64,000 bases of DNA from positions 8,774 to 72,773 of the forward strand of contig JBKQWE010000025.1 in the NCBI GenBank assembly GCA_052139675.1, written 5' to 3'. Origin of the DNA: JBEKCB01 sp052139675 (GTDB lineage Bacteria; Planctomycetota; Brocadiia; CAIUPP01). Made by a program: the position numbers and the translations under genes. Of this stretch, positions 1-7,819 are shown in pieces (the first letter of the stretch is position 1; each line of letters begins with the position of its first letter). The notes beneath the pieces were generated by a model. The model ran no database searches, was not told the DNA's origin, and was given only the letters and a program-made list of their open reading frames with translations.

Positions 1-1062
1 CTGCTCAAAGCCGTGCCGGAGAGCGCCATCGAGCGCACCGACCGGTCCGCGCTGCTCGGGCTCATCGCCGCGCGGCGCGCCCTGGAGGACGCCAAGCTGG
101 CGGAGGCGGCGCGCAACGGCGCGCGCATCGGACTGGTCATCGGCTCCGGCCTCGGCCCGTGCGAGACGGTCACCGAATCCTACGCCCTCTACAACGCGCG
201 CGGCTGGCAGGGCGTCCGCCCGACCACCGTCCCGCGCTCGATGTTCAACGTCATCGCCAGCCACATCTCCATGGAATGCCACCTCGTCGGCGGCCATCAC
301 GTCGTCGCCGCCGCCTGCGCCAGCGGCGCGCTCGCCATGGCCGACGCCTGCGAATGGATCCAGACCGGCCGCGAGGACATCGTCGTCACCGGCGGATGCG
401 ATTCGCCGATCATCAAGAGCATGTTCGGCGCGTGGATCAACCTGCGCGTCCTCTCCAAGAACCCGGACCCGGCCAGGGCCTGCCGCCCGTTCGACCGCCG
501 GCGCGACGGCCTGATCCTCGCCGATGGCTCCGCCATGCTCGTCTTCGAAGAGGCCGAGCACGCCGTGCGCCGCGGCGCCCGCATCTATGCCGAGATCCTC
601 GGCAGCGGCTCCTCCAGCGACGCCACGCACATCACCAAGCCCAGCCCCGAAGGCCAGGCCAGCGCCATCCGCCACGCGCTGCGCGTCACCGGCCTGGCCG
701 CCGAGGATGTGGACTACATCAACGCGCACGGCACCAGCACGCTCCTGAACGACAGCACCGAGACACAGGCGATGAAGCTGGCCCTCGGCGCGCACGCGCG
801 GCGCGTCGGCATCAGCTCGACCAAGTCCGTCGTCGGCCACTCCCTGGGCGCCAGCGGCGCGCTGGAGCTCGTCGCCACCATCCTCGCCATCCGGCACCAG
901 GTCATGCCCCCGACGGTCAACCTCGAGGAGCCCGACCCGGAGTGCGACCTGGACTACGTCCCCAACGTCGCGCGGCCCGCGCGCATCCGCGTCGCGCTCA
1001 GCAACTCGTTCGCGTTTGGAGGATCCAACGCCGTTCTCGCCGTCCGAGCCTACGAGGGATGA
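1..1062 (+). CDS. fabF: Beta-ketoacyl-ACP synthase II-like (KAS), 5' end outside the window
   Basis: This enzyme would catalyse the condensing step of fatty acid or related acyl chain elongation, joining malonyl-ACP to an acyl group on its cysteine. The reading frame is open from base 1, so the start lies upstream. The GTG at 13 is internal: the nucleophile Cys in AAACASG falls near residue 102 of the visible part but near 163 in typical FabF, so roughly 60 residues are missing. The other two catalytic residues are visible as the His in INAHGTSTLLNDSTET and the His in KSVVGHSLGASG, and the C-terminal FGGSNA loop is intact. An ACP gene follows with an ATGA overlap. Whether this is the housekeeping FabF or a pathway-specific paralogue cannot be told from the fragment. 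Confidence 0.88.
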   Translation: MLKAVPESAIERTDRSALLGLIAARRALEDAKLAEAARNGARIGLVIGSGLGPCETVTESYALYNARGWQGVRPTTVPRSMFNVIASHISMECHLVGGHHVVAAACASGALAMADACEWIQTGREDIVVTGGCDSPIIKSMFGAWINLRVLSKNPDPARACRPFDRRRDGLILADGSAMLVFEEAEHAVRRGARIYAEILGSGSSSDATHITKPSPEGQASAIRHALRVTGLAAEDVDYINAHGTSTLLNDSTETQAMKLALGAHARRVGISSTKSVVGHSLGASGALELVATILAIRHQVMPPTVNLEEPDPECDLDYVPNVARPARIRVALSNSFAFGGSNAVLAVRAYEG

Positions 1063-1340
1063 AGCCAATGGACAGACCGCAGATCAAGGCTGAGCTGGAA
1101 AAAATTCTGAACATCGTGGACGATCAGCTCCTCAAGCGCGTGCAGGTGCAGGAAGAGACCGTCATCCGTGAGGGGCTGGGGCTCGACTCGCTGCAGATCG
1201 TCGAGCTCCTGTTCGAGATCGAGGAGCGGCTCAACGTCAAGATCGCCGACGACGAAGCCCCGAAACTCCGCACCGTCGGCGACCTGATCACCCTGATCGA
1301 CTCCAAGCTCAACAGCGGCGCGAAAAACGCTGCGAAATAG
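1059..1340 (+). CDS. Acyl carrier protein
   Basis: A 93-residue carrier protein that would hold acyl chains on a 4'-phosphopantetheine arm. The attachment serine is Ser44 in GLDSLQIVEL, within the usual four-helix ACP fold, followed by an acidic helix II/III region and a short Gly-Ala-Lys-rich tail. The chosen ATG overlaps the stop of the upstream ketosynthase (ATGA), which implies translational coupling. An alternative ATG lies three codons later at 1068. The order synthase-then-ACP is the reverse of the common acpP-fabF order, so this may be a dedicated pair and not the housekeeping ACP. That is inference. Confidence 0.88.
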   Translation: MKPMDRPQIKAELEKILNIVDDQLLKRVQVQEETVIREGLGLDSLQIVELLFEIEERLNVKIADDEAPKLRTVGDLITLIDSKLNSGAKNAAK

Positions 1341-1414
1341 CGGGTAGAGCGTAAATCGGCTGCAAGAGCTCTCGCTTGAGCCATGACGAAAGGCACCTCG
1401 AAAGAGCGGGAAAA

Positions 1415-2578
1415 ATGAGTGCTGAACGCAGCTTCTTCGACGAAAGCAGGGAACAATCGAAGGTAAAGGCTGCCATCGTTGCGAAGTACTTCGATGCATG
1501 GGCTAAAGTCATTATTAGCGCCCTACAACGGCAACCAACAAAACCGCAGCGAATCGCCTACGCAGACCTTTTCGCCGGGCCAGGCATATACCAAGACGGC
1601 ACTGAGTCCACCCCTTTGTTGGTACTCGAAAAAGCTATAAGAAACCCTGAAATCCGCGACCGGCTAGTCACTGTTTTCAATGACAAAGACAAGAAACATG
1701 CCGAATCGCTGCTGAAAGCAATCAGCGCAATACCAGGCATCCAGTCCCTTCGCTACAAACCCTTGGTCTACAACTACGAGGTGGGCGATGACGTTGTAAA
1801 AGTCTTCGAGCAGACGTCCCTAGTGCCGACGCTTTTCTTCGGGGACCCTTGGGGATACAAAGGGCTTTCATTAAGACTACTCAGTTCGATGTTAAAGGAC
1901 TGGGGCAGCGATTGTATATTCTTCTTCAATTACAATCGAATCAACATGAATTTGGCTTTACAAAATGATGCGGTGACGGAACACATTGTTGCCCTTTTCG
2001 GCGAAGAGCGCGCGGCTGAACTCAGAGAACTCTTGGCCGGCATGGAGCCGGACGAGCGAGAGATGATGATTATCGAGCAACTCTGTGAGGCAATCAAGGA
2101 AATAGGACCGCAGTTTATTTTGCCATTTTGCTTCAAGGACGAACGGGGAGTGCGAACGAGCCACCACCTGATTTTTGTGAGCAAACACTTCCTTGGGTAC
2201 GAGATTATGAAGGGAATTATGGCAAGGGAATCCTCAGGCGCGGAACAGGGTGTACCGTCATTTGAATACAATCCTTTTGACGCCAATCGCAATGGTCGGC
2301 AAGGTTTGCTTTTCCAGTTGTCGAGACCCCTGGAAGACCTCGCAGAGATGCTGCTTAACGATTTTGCCGGACGAACACTCACAGTAGATGATGTCTACAT
2401 GGAGCACAACTTGAACCGGCCTTACATCAGAAAAAATTACAAGAGTGTGCTTCTGCAACTGGAGAACGCCAAGAAGATTCTCGCCGCAAGAAAGCCCCGA
2501 CAGAAGAAAAACGCTATGGCAGATGATGTCCGCGTTACGTTTCCCCCGCGAAGCGAGGATCATTCAAATGGGGGCTAA
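1415..2578 (+). CDS. tcmP: Three-Cys-motif partner protein TcmP
   Basis: A 387-residue protein of the TcmP family, named because it is encoded beside a protein carrying a three-cysteine motif, as it is here. Its molecular function is not established. The sequence has methyltransferase-like landmarks: YADLFAGPG at residues 49-57 resembles SAM-binding motif I, VFNDKD at 87-92 resembles the acidic motif II, and FFGDPWGYKG at 141-150 resembles a DPPW-type motif IV. A SAM-dependent, nucleic-acid-type methyltransferase fold is therefore a reasonable inference. The ATG at 1415 gives the typical MSAERSFFDE start; the ORF also runs 13 codons upstream. Codon usage is visibly more A/T-rich than the neighbours, which suggests horizontal transfer. 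It overlaps the next gene by 11 bp. Confidence 0.85.
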   Translation: MSAERSFFDESREQSKVKAAIVAKYFDAWAKVIISALQRQPTKPQRIAYADLFAGPGIYQDGTESTPLLVLEKAIRNPEIRDRLVTVFNDKDKKHAESLLKAISAIPGIQSLRYKPLVYNYEVGDDVVKVFEQTSLVPTLFFGDPWGYKGLSLRLLSSMLKDWGSDCIFFFNYNRINMNLALQNDAVTEHIVALFGEERAAELRELLAGMEPDEREMMIIEQLCEAIKEIGPQFILPFCFKDERGVRTSHHLIFVSKHFLGYEIMKGIMARESSGAEQGVPSFEYNPFDANRNGRQGLLFQLSRPLEDLAEMLLNDFAGRTLTVDDVYMEHNLNRPYIRKNYKSVLLQLENAKKILAARKPRQKKNAMADDVRVTFPPRSEDHSNGG

Positions 2579-3326
2579 CTCAGGCATCGAATGGACCGAG
2601 TCCACCTGGAACCCGGTCACCGGCTGCACGAAGATCAGCCCCGGCTGCGCGCACTGCTACGCTGAGCGCATGGCGCGGCGGCTCAGGGCGATGGGCCAGC
2701 CGAATTACGCGCGCGGGTTCGATGTGACACTCCACGAGGCCGCCCTGGAGCTGCCGTTGAAATGGCGAAAGCCCCAGGTGATTTTCGTGAACTCGATGAG
2801 CGACCTGTTCCACGAGCATGTGCCGACGGAGTTTATTCTTCGCGTCTTCGAGGTGATGAACAAGGCCGGTCAGCACGTCTACCAAGCCTTGACCAAACGT
2901 TCCGAGCGACTGCTTGAGTTGAATCCGCTCTTGCCTTGGGCGGAGAACGTTTGGATGGGCGTTACGGTGGAAAACGATGCGTACGTATCGCGCATGGACG
3001 ACCTGCGGCAGACCGGGGCCTCGACGAAGTTCCTCTCCCTGGAGCCTTTGCTTGGTCCGCTTCCGAACCTGAACCTCGATGGGATTGACTGGGTCATCGT
3101 CGGCGGCGAATCCGGACCCGGCGCGCGCCCGATGCAGAGTTCGTGGGTTGTGGACATCCGCGACCAGTGCCAGAAAGCGGGGGTCCCTTTCTTCTTCAAA
3201 CAATGGGGCGGCGTGAACAAGAAACGCGCCGGCCGCGTCTTGGAAGGCCGGACGTGGAATGCCATGCCGCCGGCGGCCCGCAGCCGCACTGCCTGGTCGC
3301 CCGCCGCGCTTTCCTCTCCGAGTTGA
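2568..3326 (+). CDS. DUF5131 / phage Gp37-Gp68 family three-Cys-motif protein
   Basis: A 252-residue member of the Gp37/Gp68 (PF07505, DUF5131) family first seen in phages. The family motif is obvious near the N-terminus: WNPVTGCTKISPGCAHCYAE places cysteines at 20, 27 and 30, a C-x6-C-x2-C arrangement suited to an iron-sulfur cluster or metal. The family has been related to radical SAM proteins, but the spacing is not the canonical CxxxCxxC, so the chemistry is uncertain. Further conserved blocks are FVNSMSDLFHE, WMGVTVEN and VGGESGPGARPM. It overlaps tcmP by 11 bp, so the two are co-translated and probably act together. The last dozen residues, after the PPAA stretch, look unconserved. Confidence 0.85.
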   Translation: MGANSGIEWTESTWNPVTGCTKISPGCAHCYAERMARRLRAMGQPNYARGFDVTLHEAALELPLKWRKPQVIFVNSMSDLFHEHVPTEFILRVFEVMNKAGQHVYQALTKRSERLLELNPLLPWAENVWMGVTVENDAYVSRMDDLRQTGASTKFLSLEPLLGPLPNLNLDGIDWVIVGGESGPGARPMQSSWVVDIRDQCQKAGVPFFFKQWGGVNKKRAGRVLEGRTWNAMPPAARSRTAWSPAALSSPS

Positions 3327-3352
3327 AACGGCCGCGCCTTCTCTGCTAGGAT
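3323..3352 (+). promoter_or_regulatory. Candidate sigma-70-type promoter for def
   Basis: TTGAAA (3323-3328), an 18-bp spacer and TAGGAT (3347-3352) lie about 75 bp before the chosen def start. It sits at the boundary between the accessory pair and the translation block, where a new transcription unit would be expected. Confidence 0.4.
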
Positions 3353-3426
3353 CGTACCTCGGCCGGCGATCTGCCGCGGACCTCTGGTTGCCCCGCCTGC
3401 GGCCGGCAGGGCGTGGATTGAAACCC

Positions 3427-3966
3427 GTGCAATATCCCGATCTGAAGACGCTGCACGTCCTCCGGTATCCGGCGCCGGCGCTGCGCGAGCACGCGGCGCG
3501 CATCAGGGAAATCAGCAGTTTCCTCCGCGAGATGTCCGACCGCATGGCGGAACTGATGCGCGAGGAGAAGGGCATCGGGCTGGCCGCGACGCAGGTCGGC
3601 TGGCCGTTCCGGTTCGTGCTCATCAACACGGCCTCGGAGCCGGGCAAGGTCGAGACGTTCATCAACCCGGTGATCCTGTCCAAGCGCGGAAAACTCTTCG
3701 AGGAGGAAGGCTGCCTGAGCGTGCCGGGCCTCTTCGCCAAGGTGCGCCGCGCCGAGATCGTGACCGTCCGCGCGGCGCTCCCGTCCGGCGAGACGGTCGA
3801 GATGGAGGCGCAGGGCCTGATCGCGCGCGCCTGGCAGCACGAGCTGGACCACCTCGACGGCACGCTCTTCGTGGACCGCCTCACCCCGACCGCCAAGCTC
3901 ATCATCGAGCCGAAGCTCCAGGAGATGGCTGAACGCCAGGGGGAAAGCCGGAAATTGGGCGATTAG
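3427..3966 (+). CDS. def: Peptide deformylase
   Basis: Removes the formyl group from the N-terminal methionine of new proteins in the cytoplasm. At 179 residues it has normal length. All three family motifs are present: GIGLAATQVG (motif I), EEGCLSVPG with the metal-binding Cys (motif II), and QHELDHLDG with the two metal-binding His and catalytic Glu (motif III). I chose GTG 3427, giving VQYPDLKTL, because it places the hydrophobic LRYPAPAL segment as in other deformylases; TTG 3418 is the alternative. fmt follows after a palindromic spacer, the usual partnership since Fmt adds the group that Def removes. Confidence 0.93.
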   Translation: MQYPDLKTLHVLRYPAPALREHAARIREISSFLREMSDRMAELMREEKGIGLAATQVGWPFRFVLINTASEPGKVETFINPVILSKRGKLFEEEGCLSVPGLFAKVRRAEIVTVRAALPSGETVEMEAQGLIARAWQHELDHLDGTLFVDRLTPTAKLIIEPKLQEMAERQGESRKLGD

Positions 3967-4037
3967 GAGATTGGGAGATTCGGTGAATTGCGGCGCTTAA
4001 TCCCCAATTACCCAATCTCCGAATCTACCAATTACCC
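3957..4037. repeat. Intergenic imperfect palindrome made of GAGATT-GG units
   Basis: The spacer between def and fmt is almost entirely one imperfect inverted repeat. The left arm repeats the unit GAGATTGG/GAGATTCGG and the right arm carries the complement (CCCAATCTCC, CCGAATCTACC). Roughly three quarters of the arm bases pair. It overlaps the last codons of def. It belongs to a set of similar elements in this window that differ in repeat unit. Confidence 0.7.
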
Positions 4038-4082
4038 ACGATCTATGGCGGTGAATATCCCAGGTTGAATGGAAAACGCCGC

Positions 4083-5030
4083 ATGAAGATCTGTTTCGCC
4101 GGAACCCCCGATTTCGCCGTCCCGATGCTGGAGGCGCTGCTGCGCAGCCGGCACGCGGTCGGCCTGGTCGTCACGCAGCCGGACAAGCCGCGCGGGCGCG
4201 GGCGCGTGCCGTGGGCGCCGCCGGTCAAGCAACTCGCAGAATCGCGCGGCGTGCCGGTGATCCAGCCGGAGAGCATCAACCGGCCCGAGGCGGTGGCCTC
4301 GCTACGCGCCGCCGCGCCCGACGCGATCGTCGTCACCGCGTACGGCAAGCGCCTGGGGCGGCGCGTGCTGGCGCTGCCGCGGCTCGGCTGCTTCAACGCG
4401 CATGCCTCGCTCCTGCCGAAGTACCGCGGCGCCGCGCCGATCGAGCGCGCGATCCTCTGCGGCGAATCGGAGACCGGCGTCACCCTCCAGCGCATGGCGC
4501 CCGAACTGGACGCCGGCGCGATCCTCGCTCAGCGCGCGCTGAAGATCGGCGACGAAGAGACCGCCGGCGAACTCTCCGCGCGACTCGCGGCGCTGGCGGC
4601 CGGGATGATCGCTCCGCTGCTCGACGCGGTCGAGTCCGGCGCGGCCGTCGAGCAGCCGCAGGACGCCGCGCGGGCGACGGAGGCGCCGAGCCTGCGAAAA
4701 AACGACGGCCTGGTTCCCTGGCGCCTTGACGCTCGCGGCGTCTGCAATTTCATCCGCGGCATGACGCCCTGGCCGGGCGCGTTCACATTCCACGCCTCCG
4801 GCGAGCGGCGGGCGCGGCTGATCCTGCTGGCCGCGCGTCCGGCCGATGATCCGGCCGCGGCGGCGACGCCCGGCCAAGTCCTCCGTGCCGACGATCAACT
4901 CATCGTCGGGACCGGGCGCGGATGCGTCACCGTCCTGCGCGTCCAGCCCGAAGGCCGCAAGCCGATGGACGCCGCCGCGTACCTGCGTGGCCACGCCCTC
5001 GCCCCCGGAGATTTCCTCCATGGCACGTGA
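4083..5030 (+). CDS. fmt: Methionyl-tRNA formyltransferase
   Basis: Formylates initiator Met-tRNA using 10-formyltetrahydrofolate. The 315-residue protein starts MKICFAGTPDFAVP, the typical Rossmann-like N-terminus, and carries the catalytic FNAHASLLPKYRGAAPI block, with the Asn/His and the SLLPxYRGAAPI signature. A C-terminal OB-like domain follows with NFIRGMTPWPGAF. ATG 4083 is preferred over TTG 4065 because it gives the canonical start. The 3' end overlaps rsmB by 11 bp. Confidence 0.94.
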   Translation: MKICFAGTPDFAVPMLEALLRSRHAVGLVVTQPDKPRGRGRVPWAPPVKQLAESRGVPVIQPESINRPEAVASLRAAAPDAIVVTAYGKRLGRRVLALPRLGCFNAHASLLPKYRGAAPIERAILCGESETGVTLQRMAPELDAGAILAQRALKIGDEETAGELSARLAALAAGMIAPLLDAVESGAAVEQPQDAARATEAPSLRKNDGLVPWRLDARGVCNFIRGMTPWPGAFTFHASGERRARLILLAARPADDPAAAATPGQVLRADDQLIVGTGRGCVTVLRVQPEGRKPMDAAAYLRGHALAPGDFLHGT

Positions 5031-6429
5031 AACCGGCGCCGAACCGCGCGGCCTCTCGCCGAATCCGCGGCGCTGCGCGCTCGAGGTCATCAGCCAGGCG
5101 CTCTCGCCGACCGGCAAGGCGTTCGCCCGCGAGCTGCTCGCCGAGCGGTTCGCGCGCGCGCCGATGAAGCCGGAGGACCGGCGGCTGACGGCGGATCTTG
5201 CGTACGGCGTCATCCGGCGGCTGGCCACGCTCGACGCGGTGCTCGCGGCATACTCGGCGCGGCCGCTGGACGAGCTCGACCCGGCGGTCCGGCAGGTGCT
5301 GCGGCTGGGCGTTTACCAGATGCTCTTCCTCGAGCGCGTCCCGCAGCACGCGATCGTGGATGAATCGGTCCGGCTGGCCCGCGCGACGGGGAAATCGCGC
5401 GCGACCGGCTTCGTCAACGCCGTCCTGCGCTCCATCGGCCGCGACCTGCGCTTCGCCGCCGAGCCCGATCCCGCCCAGCCGCAGTGCTCCTTCGAGGTTC
5501 GGCCGGGCCGCGCCTGCGTCCTCGGGAAAAAAGTCCTGCCGCCGCCGGCGGACTCCGCGGCGCACCTGGCCGCCGCGCTCTCGTTCCCGCTCGGGCTGAT
5601 GCGGCGCTGGCTGGCGCGGTTCGGCACGTCGCGCGCGTGCGAGCTCTGCCGGCGGGCGAACGAGCCGCCGCCGCTCTTCATCCGGCTGAACGCGCTGCGG
5701 ACTTCGCCGGAGCAGCTCATCGAGAGCCTTCGCGCCGAGCAGGTGGAGGCGCGGCCGTCCGCGACCGGCCGCACGCTGCTGCTGCCGCCGGGAACGCAGG
5801 TGGCGCGGCTGCGCGCCTTCCGCGAAGGGCTCTTCCAGGTGCAGGACGATTCCAGCGCCGCGGTCGCGCCGTTTGTCGGTCCGCAGCCGGGCGAGAACGT
5901 CCTCGACCTCTGCGCCGCGCCGGGCGGCAAGGCGTGCCACATGGCCGAGCGGATGCAGAACCGGGGCATGATCGCCGCGGTGGACGACTCGGCGCGCCGG
6001 CTCAAGCGGCTGGTCGAGAACGTGCAGCGCCTGGACCTGCGGATCATTGCGACGGTCGAGTCGGAAGGCGCAGCCTTCGCGCGACAGCATCCGGGCAAGT
6101 TCGACCGCGTGCTGCTCGACGCGCCCTGCTCGAACAGCGGCGTCCTGCGCCGGCGCGTGGAGGCGCGCTGGCGTTTCTCCGACGCCGCCCTGGCCGAGCT
6201 GGCCGCGCAGCAGCGCGCGCTGCTCGAGGCCGCGCTCCATTGCCTCCGCCCCGGCGGCAAGCTGGTCTACAGCACGTGCAGCGTGGAGCCGGACGAGAAC
6301 GCGCACGTCGTCGCCGCGGCGCTGCGCTCCGCGCCGGGCTTCCGCCTCGAGGCGCAGGAGGAATTCCTGCCGCAGCACGACGGCGGAGACGGGCTGTTCA
6401 TGGCGAGAATAATCAGGAACCCGGTGTGA
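5020..6429 (+). CDS. rsmB: 16S rRNA (cytosine-C5)-methyltransferase RsmB
   Basis: Methylates a cytosine in 16S rRNA (C967 in E. coli numbering). The 469-residue protein has an N-terminal NusB-like RNA-binding domain (about residues 10-140) and a C-terminal SAM methyltransferase domain. Motif I is VLDLCAAPGGKACHMAE. The two family cysteines are visible in DAPCSNSGVLRR (motif IV) and VYSTCSVEPDEN (motif VI). A GGAG ribosome-binding site precedes ATG 5020. It overlaps fmt at its start and miaB at its end (GTGA), so fmt-rsmB-miaB should be translated as a coupled unit. A roughly 30-residue Pro/Ala-rich stretch between the NusB and catalytic domains looks like a linker. Confidence 0.92.
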   Translation: MARETGAEPRGLSPNPRRCALEVISQALSPTGKAFARELLAERFARAPMKPEDRRLTADLAYGVIRRLATLDAVLAAYSARPLDELDPAVRQVLRLGVYQMLFLERVPQHAIVDESVRLARATGKSRATGFVNAVLRSIGRDLRFAAEPDPAQPQCSFEVRPGRACVLGKKVLPPPADSAAHLAAALSFPLGLMRRWLARFGTSRACELCRRANEPPPLFIRLNALRTSPEQLIESLRAEQVEARPSATGRTLLLPPGTQVARLRAFREGLFQVQDDSSAAVAPFVGPQPGENVLDLCAAPGGKACHMAERMQNRGMIAAVDDSARRLKRLVENVQRLDLRIIATVESEGAAFARQHPGKFDRVLLDAPCSNSGVLRRRVEARWRFSDAALAELAAQQRALLEAALHCLRPGGKLVYSTCSVEPDENAHVVAAALRSAPGFRLEAQEEFLPQHDGGDGLFMARIIRNPV

Positions 6430-7754
6430 CGAACAAGGTCTTCATCCACGCCTTCGGCTGCCAGATGAACAAGCTGGACGCCGAGCTGGCGCTCTCCGCG
6501 CTGCGGCGCGCCGGCTACGAAGAGGCCGCCACGCCCGAGGAAGCCGACGTGGTGCTCTACAACACCTGCTCGGTGCGCGCGCACGCCGAGGAGCGCGTGT
6601 ACAGCAATGTCGGCAAGCTCAAGAGCCTGAAGCGCCGCAAGCCCCGCCTGGTGATCGGCATCCTCGGCTGCATGGCGCAGAAGGACCGCGAGAAAATCTT
6701 CGAGCGGCTGCCGCACGTGGACCTGGTCTGCGGCACGCGCGAATTCCCGCGCATCGCCGAGCTGATCGAGGAGGCGCGCCGCGCGGACCGCGTGCTGGCG
6801 TGCAGCCAGGACGCGGCGGTCTCGGAGGCGCGCGAGATCTCGGTCCGCCCGGACCGCCGCCGCGCGTTCCTCGGCATCATGCGCGGCTGCGACAACTACT
6901 GCGCCTACTGCGTGGTGCCGTACGTGCGCGGGCCTGAAATCAGCCGGCCCGTCGCCGAGGTCGTGGACGAGGCGAAACGTCTCGCCGACGACGGCTGCCG
7001 CGAGATCACGCTGCTCGGCCAGAACGTCAACAGCTACGGGAAGTCGTTCATCCCGCCGGCGCACGCGCTGGCGGACCTGCTCGCGCGGCTGGACCGGATC
7101 GCCGGGCTGGCGCGAGTGCGCTTCGTCACCTCGCATCCGAAGGACATGTCGCGCGAAATCCTCGAGGCCGTGCGCGACCTGCCGACGGTCTGCGAGCATC
7201 TGCACATGCCCGCGCAGTCCGGCAGCGACCGCGTCCTGGGCGCGATGAACCGCCGGTACACCGCGCGCGGTTATCGCGACCTCGTCGCCCTCGCGCGCGA
7301 ACTCGTGCCGGGCATCGCCGTCGCCAGCGACTTCATCGTCGGCTTCCCCGGCGAGACGGAGGCGGAATTCGACGAGACCGCCGCGCTCGTCCGCGACGTT
7401 CGCTTCCAGGGCGCTTTCGTCTTCAAGTACTCCACGCGCCCCGGCACCGCCGCCGCGAAGCTCGCCGACGACGTGCCCTGGGAAGAGAAGCGCCGCCGCA
7501 ACATGGCGCTCCTGGAGATTCAGTCCGCCATCCAGCTTGAGGAGAACCGCAAGTTCATCGGGCAGGAGGTGGAAGTCCTCGTCGAAGGCCGCAGCCATCG
7601 CGACGCCGCGCGCCTGACCGGCCGCCTGCGGACCAACCAGATCGTCGTCTTCGAGGGACCCGAGGCGCTCGCCGGCGAGCTCGTCCGCGTCCGCATCGAG
7701 TCCGCCACGCCGCTCACGCTCGCCGGCAGCCTGGCGCCCGCTGCCACTCATTGA
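6426..7754 (+). CDS. miaB: tRNA-2-methylthio-N6-dimethylallyladenosine synthase MiaB
   Basis: A radical SAM methylthiotransferase that modifies A37 of tRNAs. The 442-residue protein shows the three N-terminal cluster cysteines (AFGCQMN, NTCSVR, ILGCMAQ), the radical SAM CxxxCxxC motif in GCDNYCAYCVVPYVRG, and the conserved TLLGQNVNSYG and HMPAQSGS blocks. A C-terminal TRAM-like RNA-binding domain ends the protein. The GTG start at 6426 overlaps the rsmB stop. Earlier in-frame codons run back inside rsmB and are not credible starts. Confidence 0.93.
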   Translation: MTNKVFIHAFGCQMNKLDAELALSALRRAGYEEAATPEEADVVLYNTCSVRAHAEERVYSNVGKLKSLKRRKPRLVIGILGCMAQKDREKIFERLPHVDLVCGTREFPRIAELIEEARRADRVLACSQDAAVSEAREISVRPDRRRAFLGIMRGCDNYCAYCVVPYVRGPEISRPVAEVVDEAKRLADDGCREITLLGQNVNSYGKSFIPPAHALADLLARLDRIAGLARVRFVTSHPKDMSREILEAVRDLPTVCEHLHMPAQSGSDRVLGAMNRRYTARGYRDLVALARELVPGIAVASDFIVGFPGETEAEFDETAALVRDVRFQGAFVFKYSTRPGTAAAKLADDVPWEEKRRRNMALLEIQSAIQLEENRKFIGQEVEVLVEGRSHRDAARLTGRLRTNQIVVFEGPEALAGELVRVRIESATPLTLAGSLAPAATH

Positions 7755-7779
7755 ACCTTACGTTCAAAAGCGCTAGACT
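7751..7779 (+). promoter_or_regulatory. Candidate promoter for the FG-GAP gene
   Basis: TTGAAC (7751-7756), a 17-bp spacer and TAGACT (7774-7779), starting at the last codon of miaB and about 40 bp before the ATG at 7820. Confidence 0.5.
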
Positions 7780-7819
7780 GCAATACGCTTAGTTCGTGAT
7801 TAAGGAGGCGCGTGCAAGA

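Noticed and set aside
5484..6425. Upstream extension of the miaB frame
   Set aside because: It runs inside rsmB in another frame and has the Arg/Ala-rich composition of a shadow; the GTG at 6426 gives a normal MiaB start.
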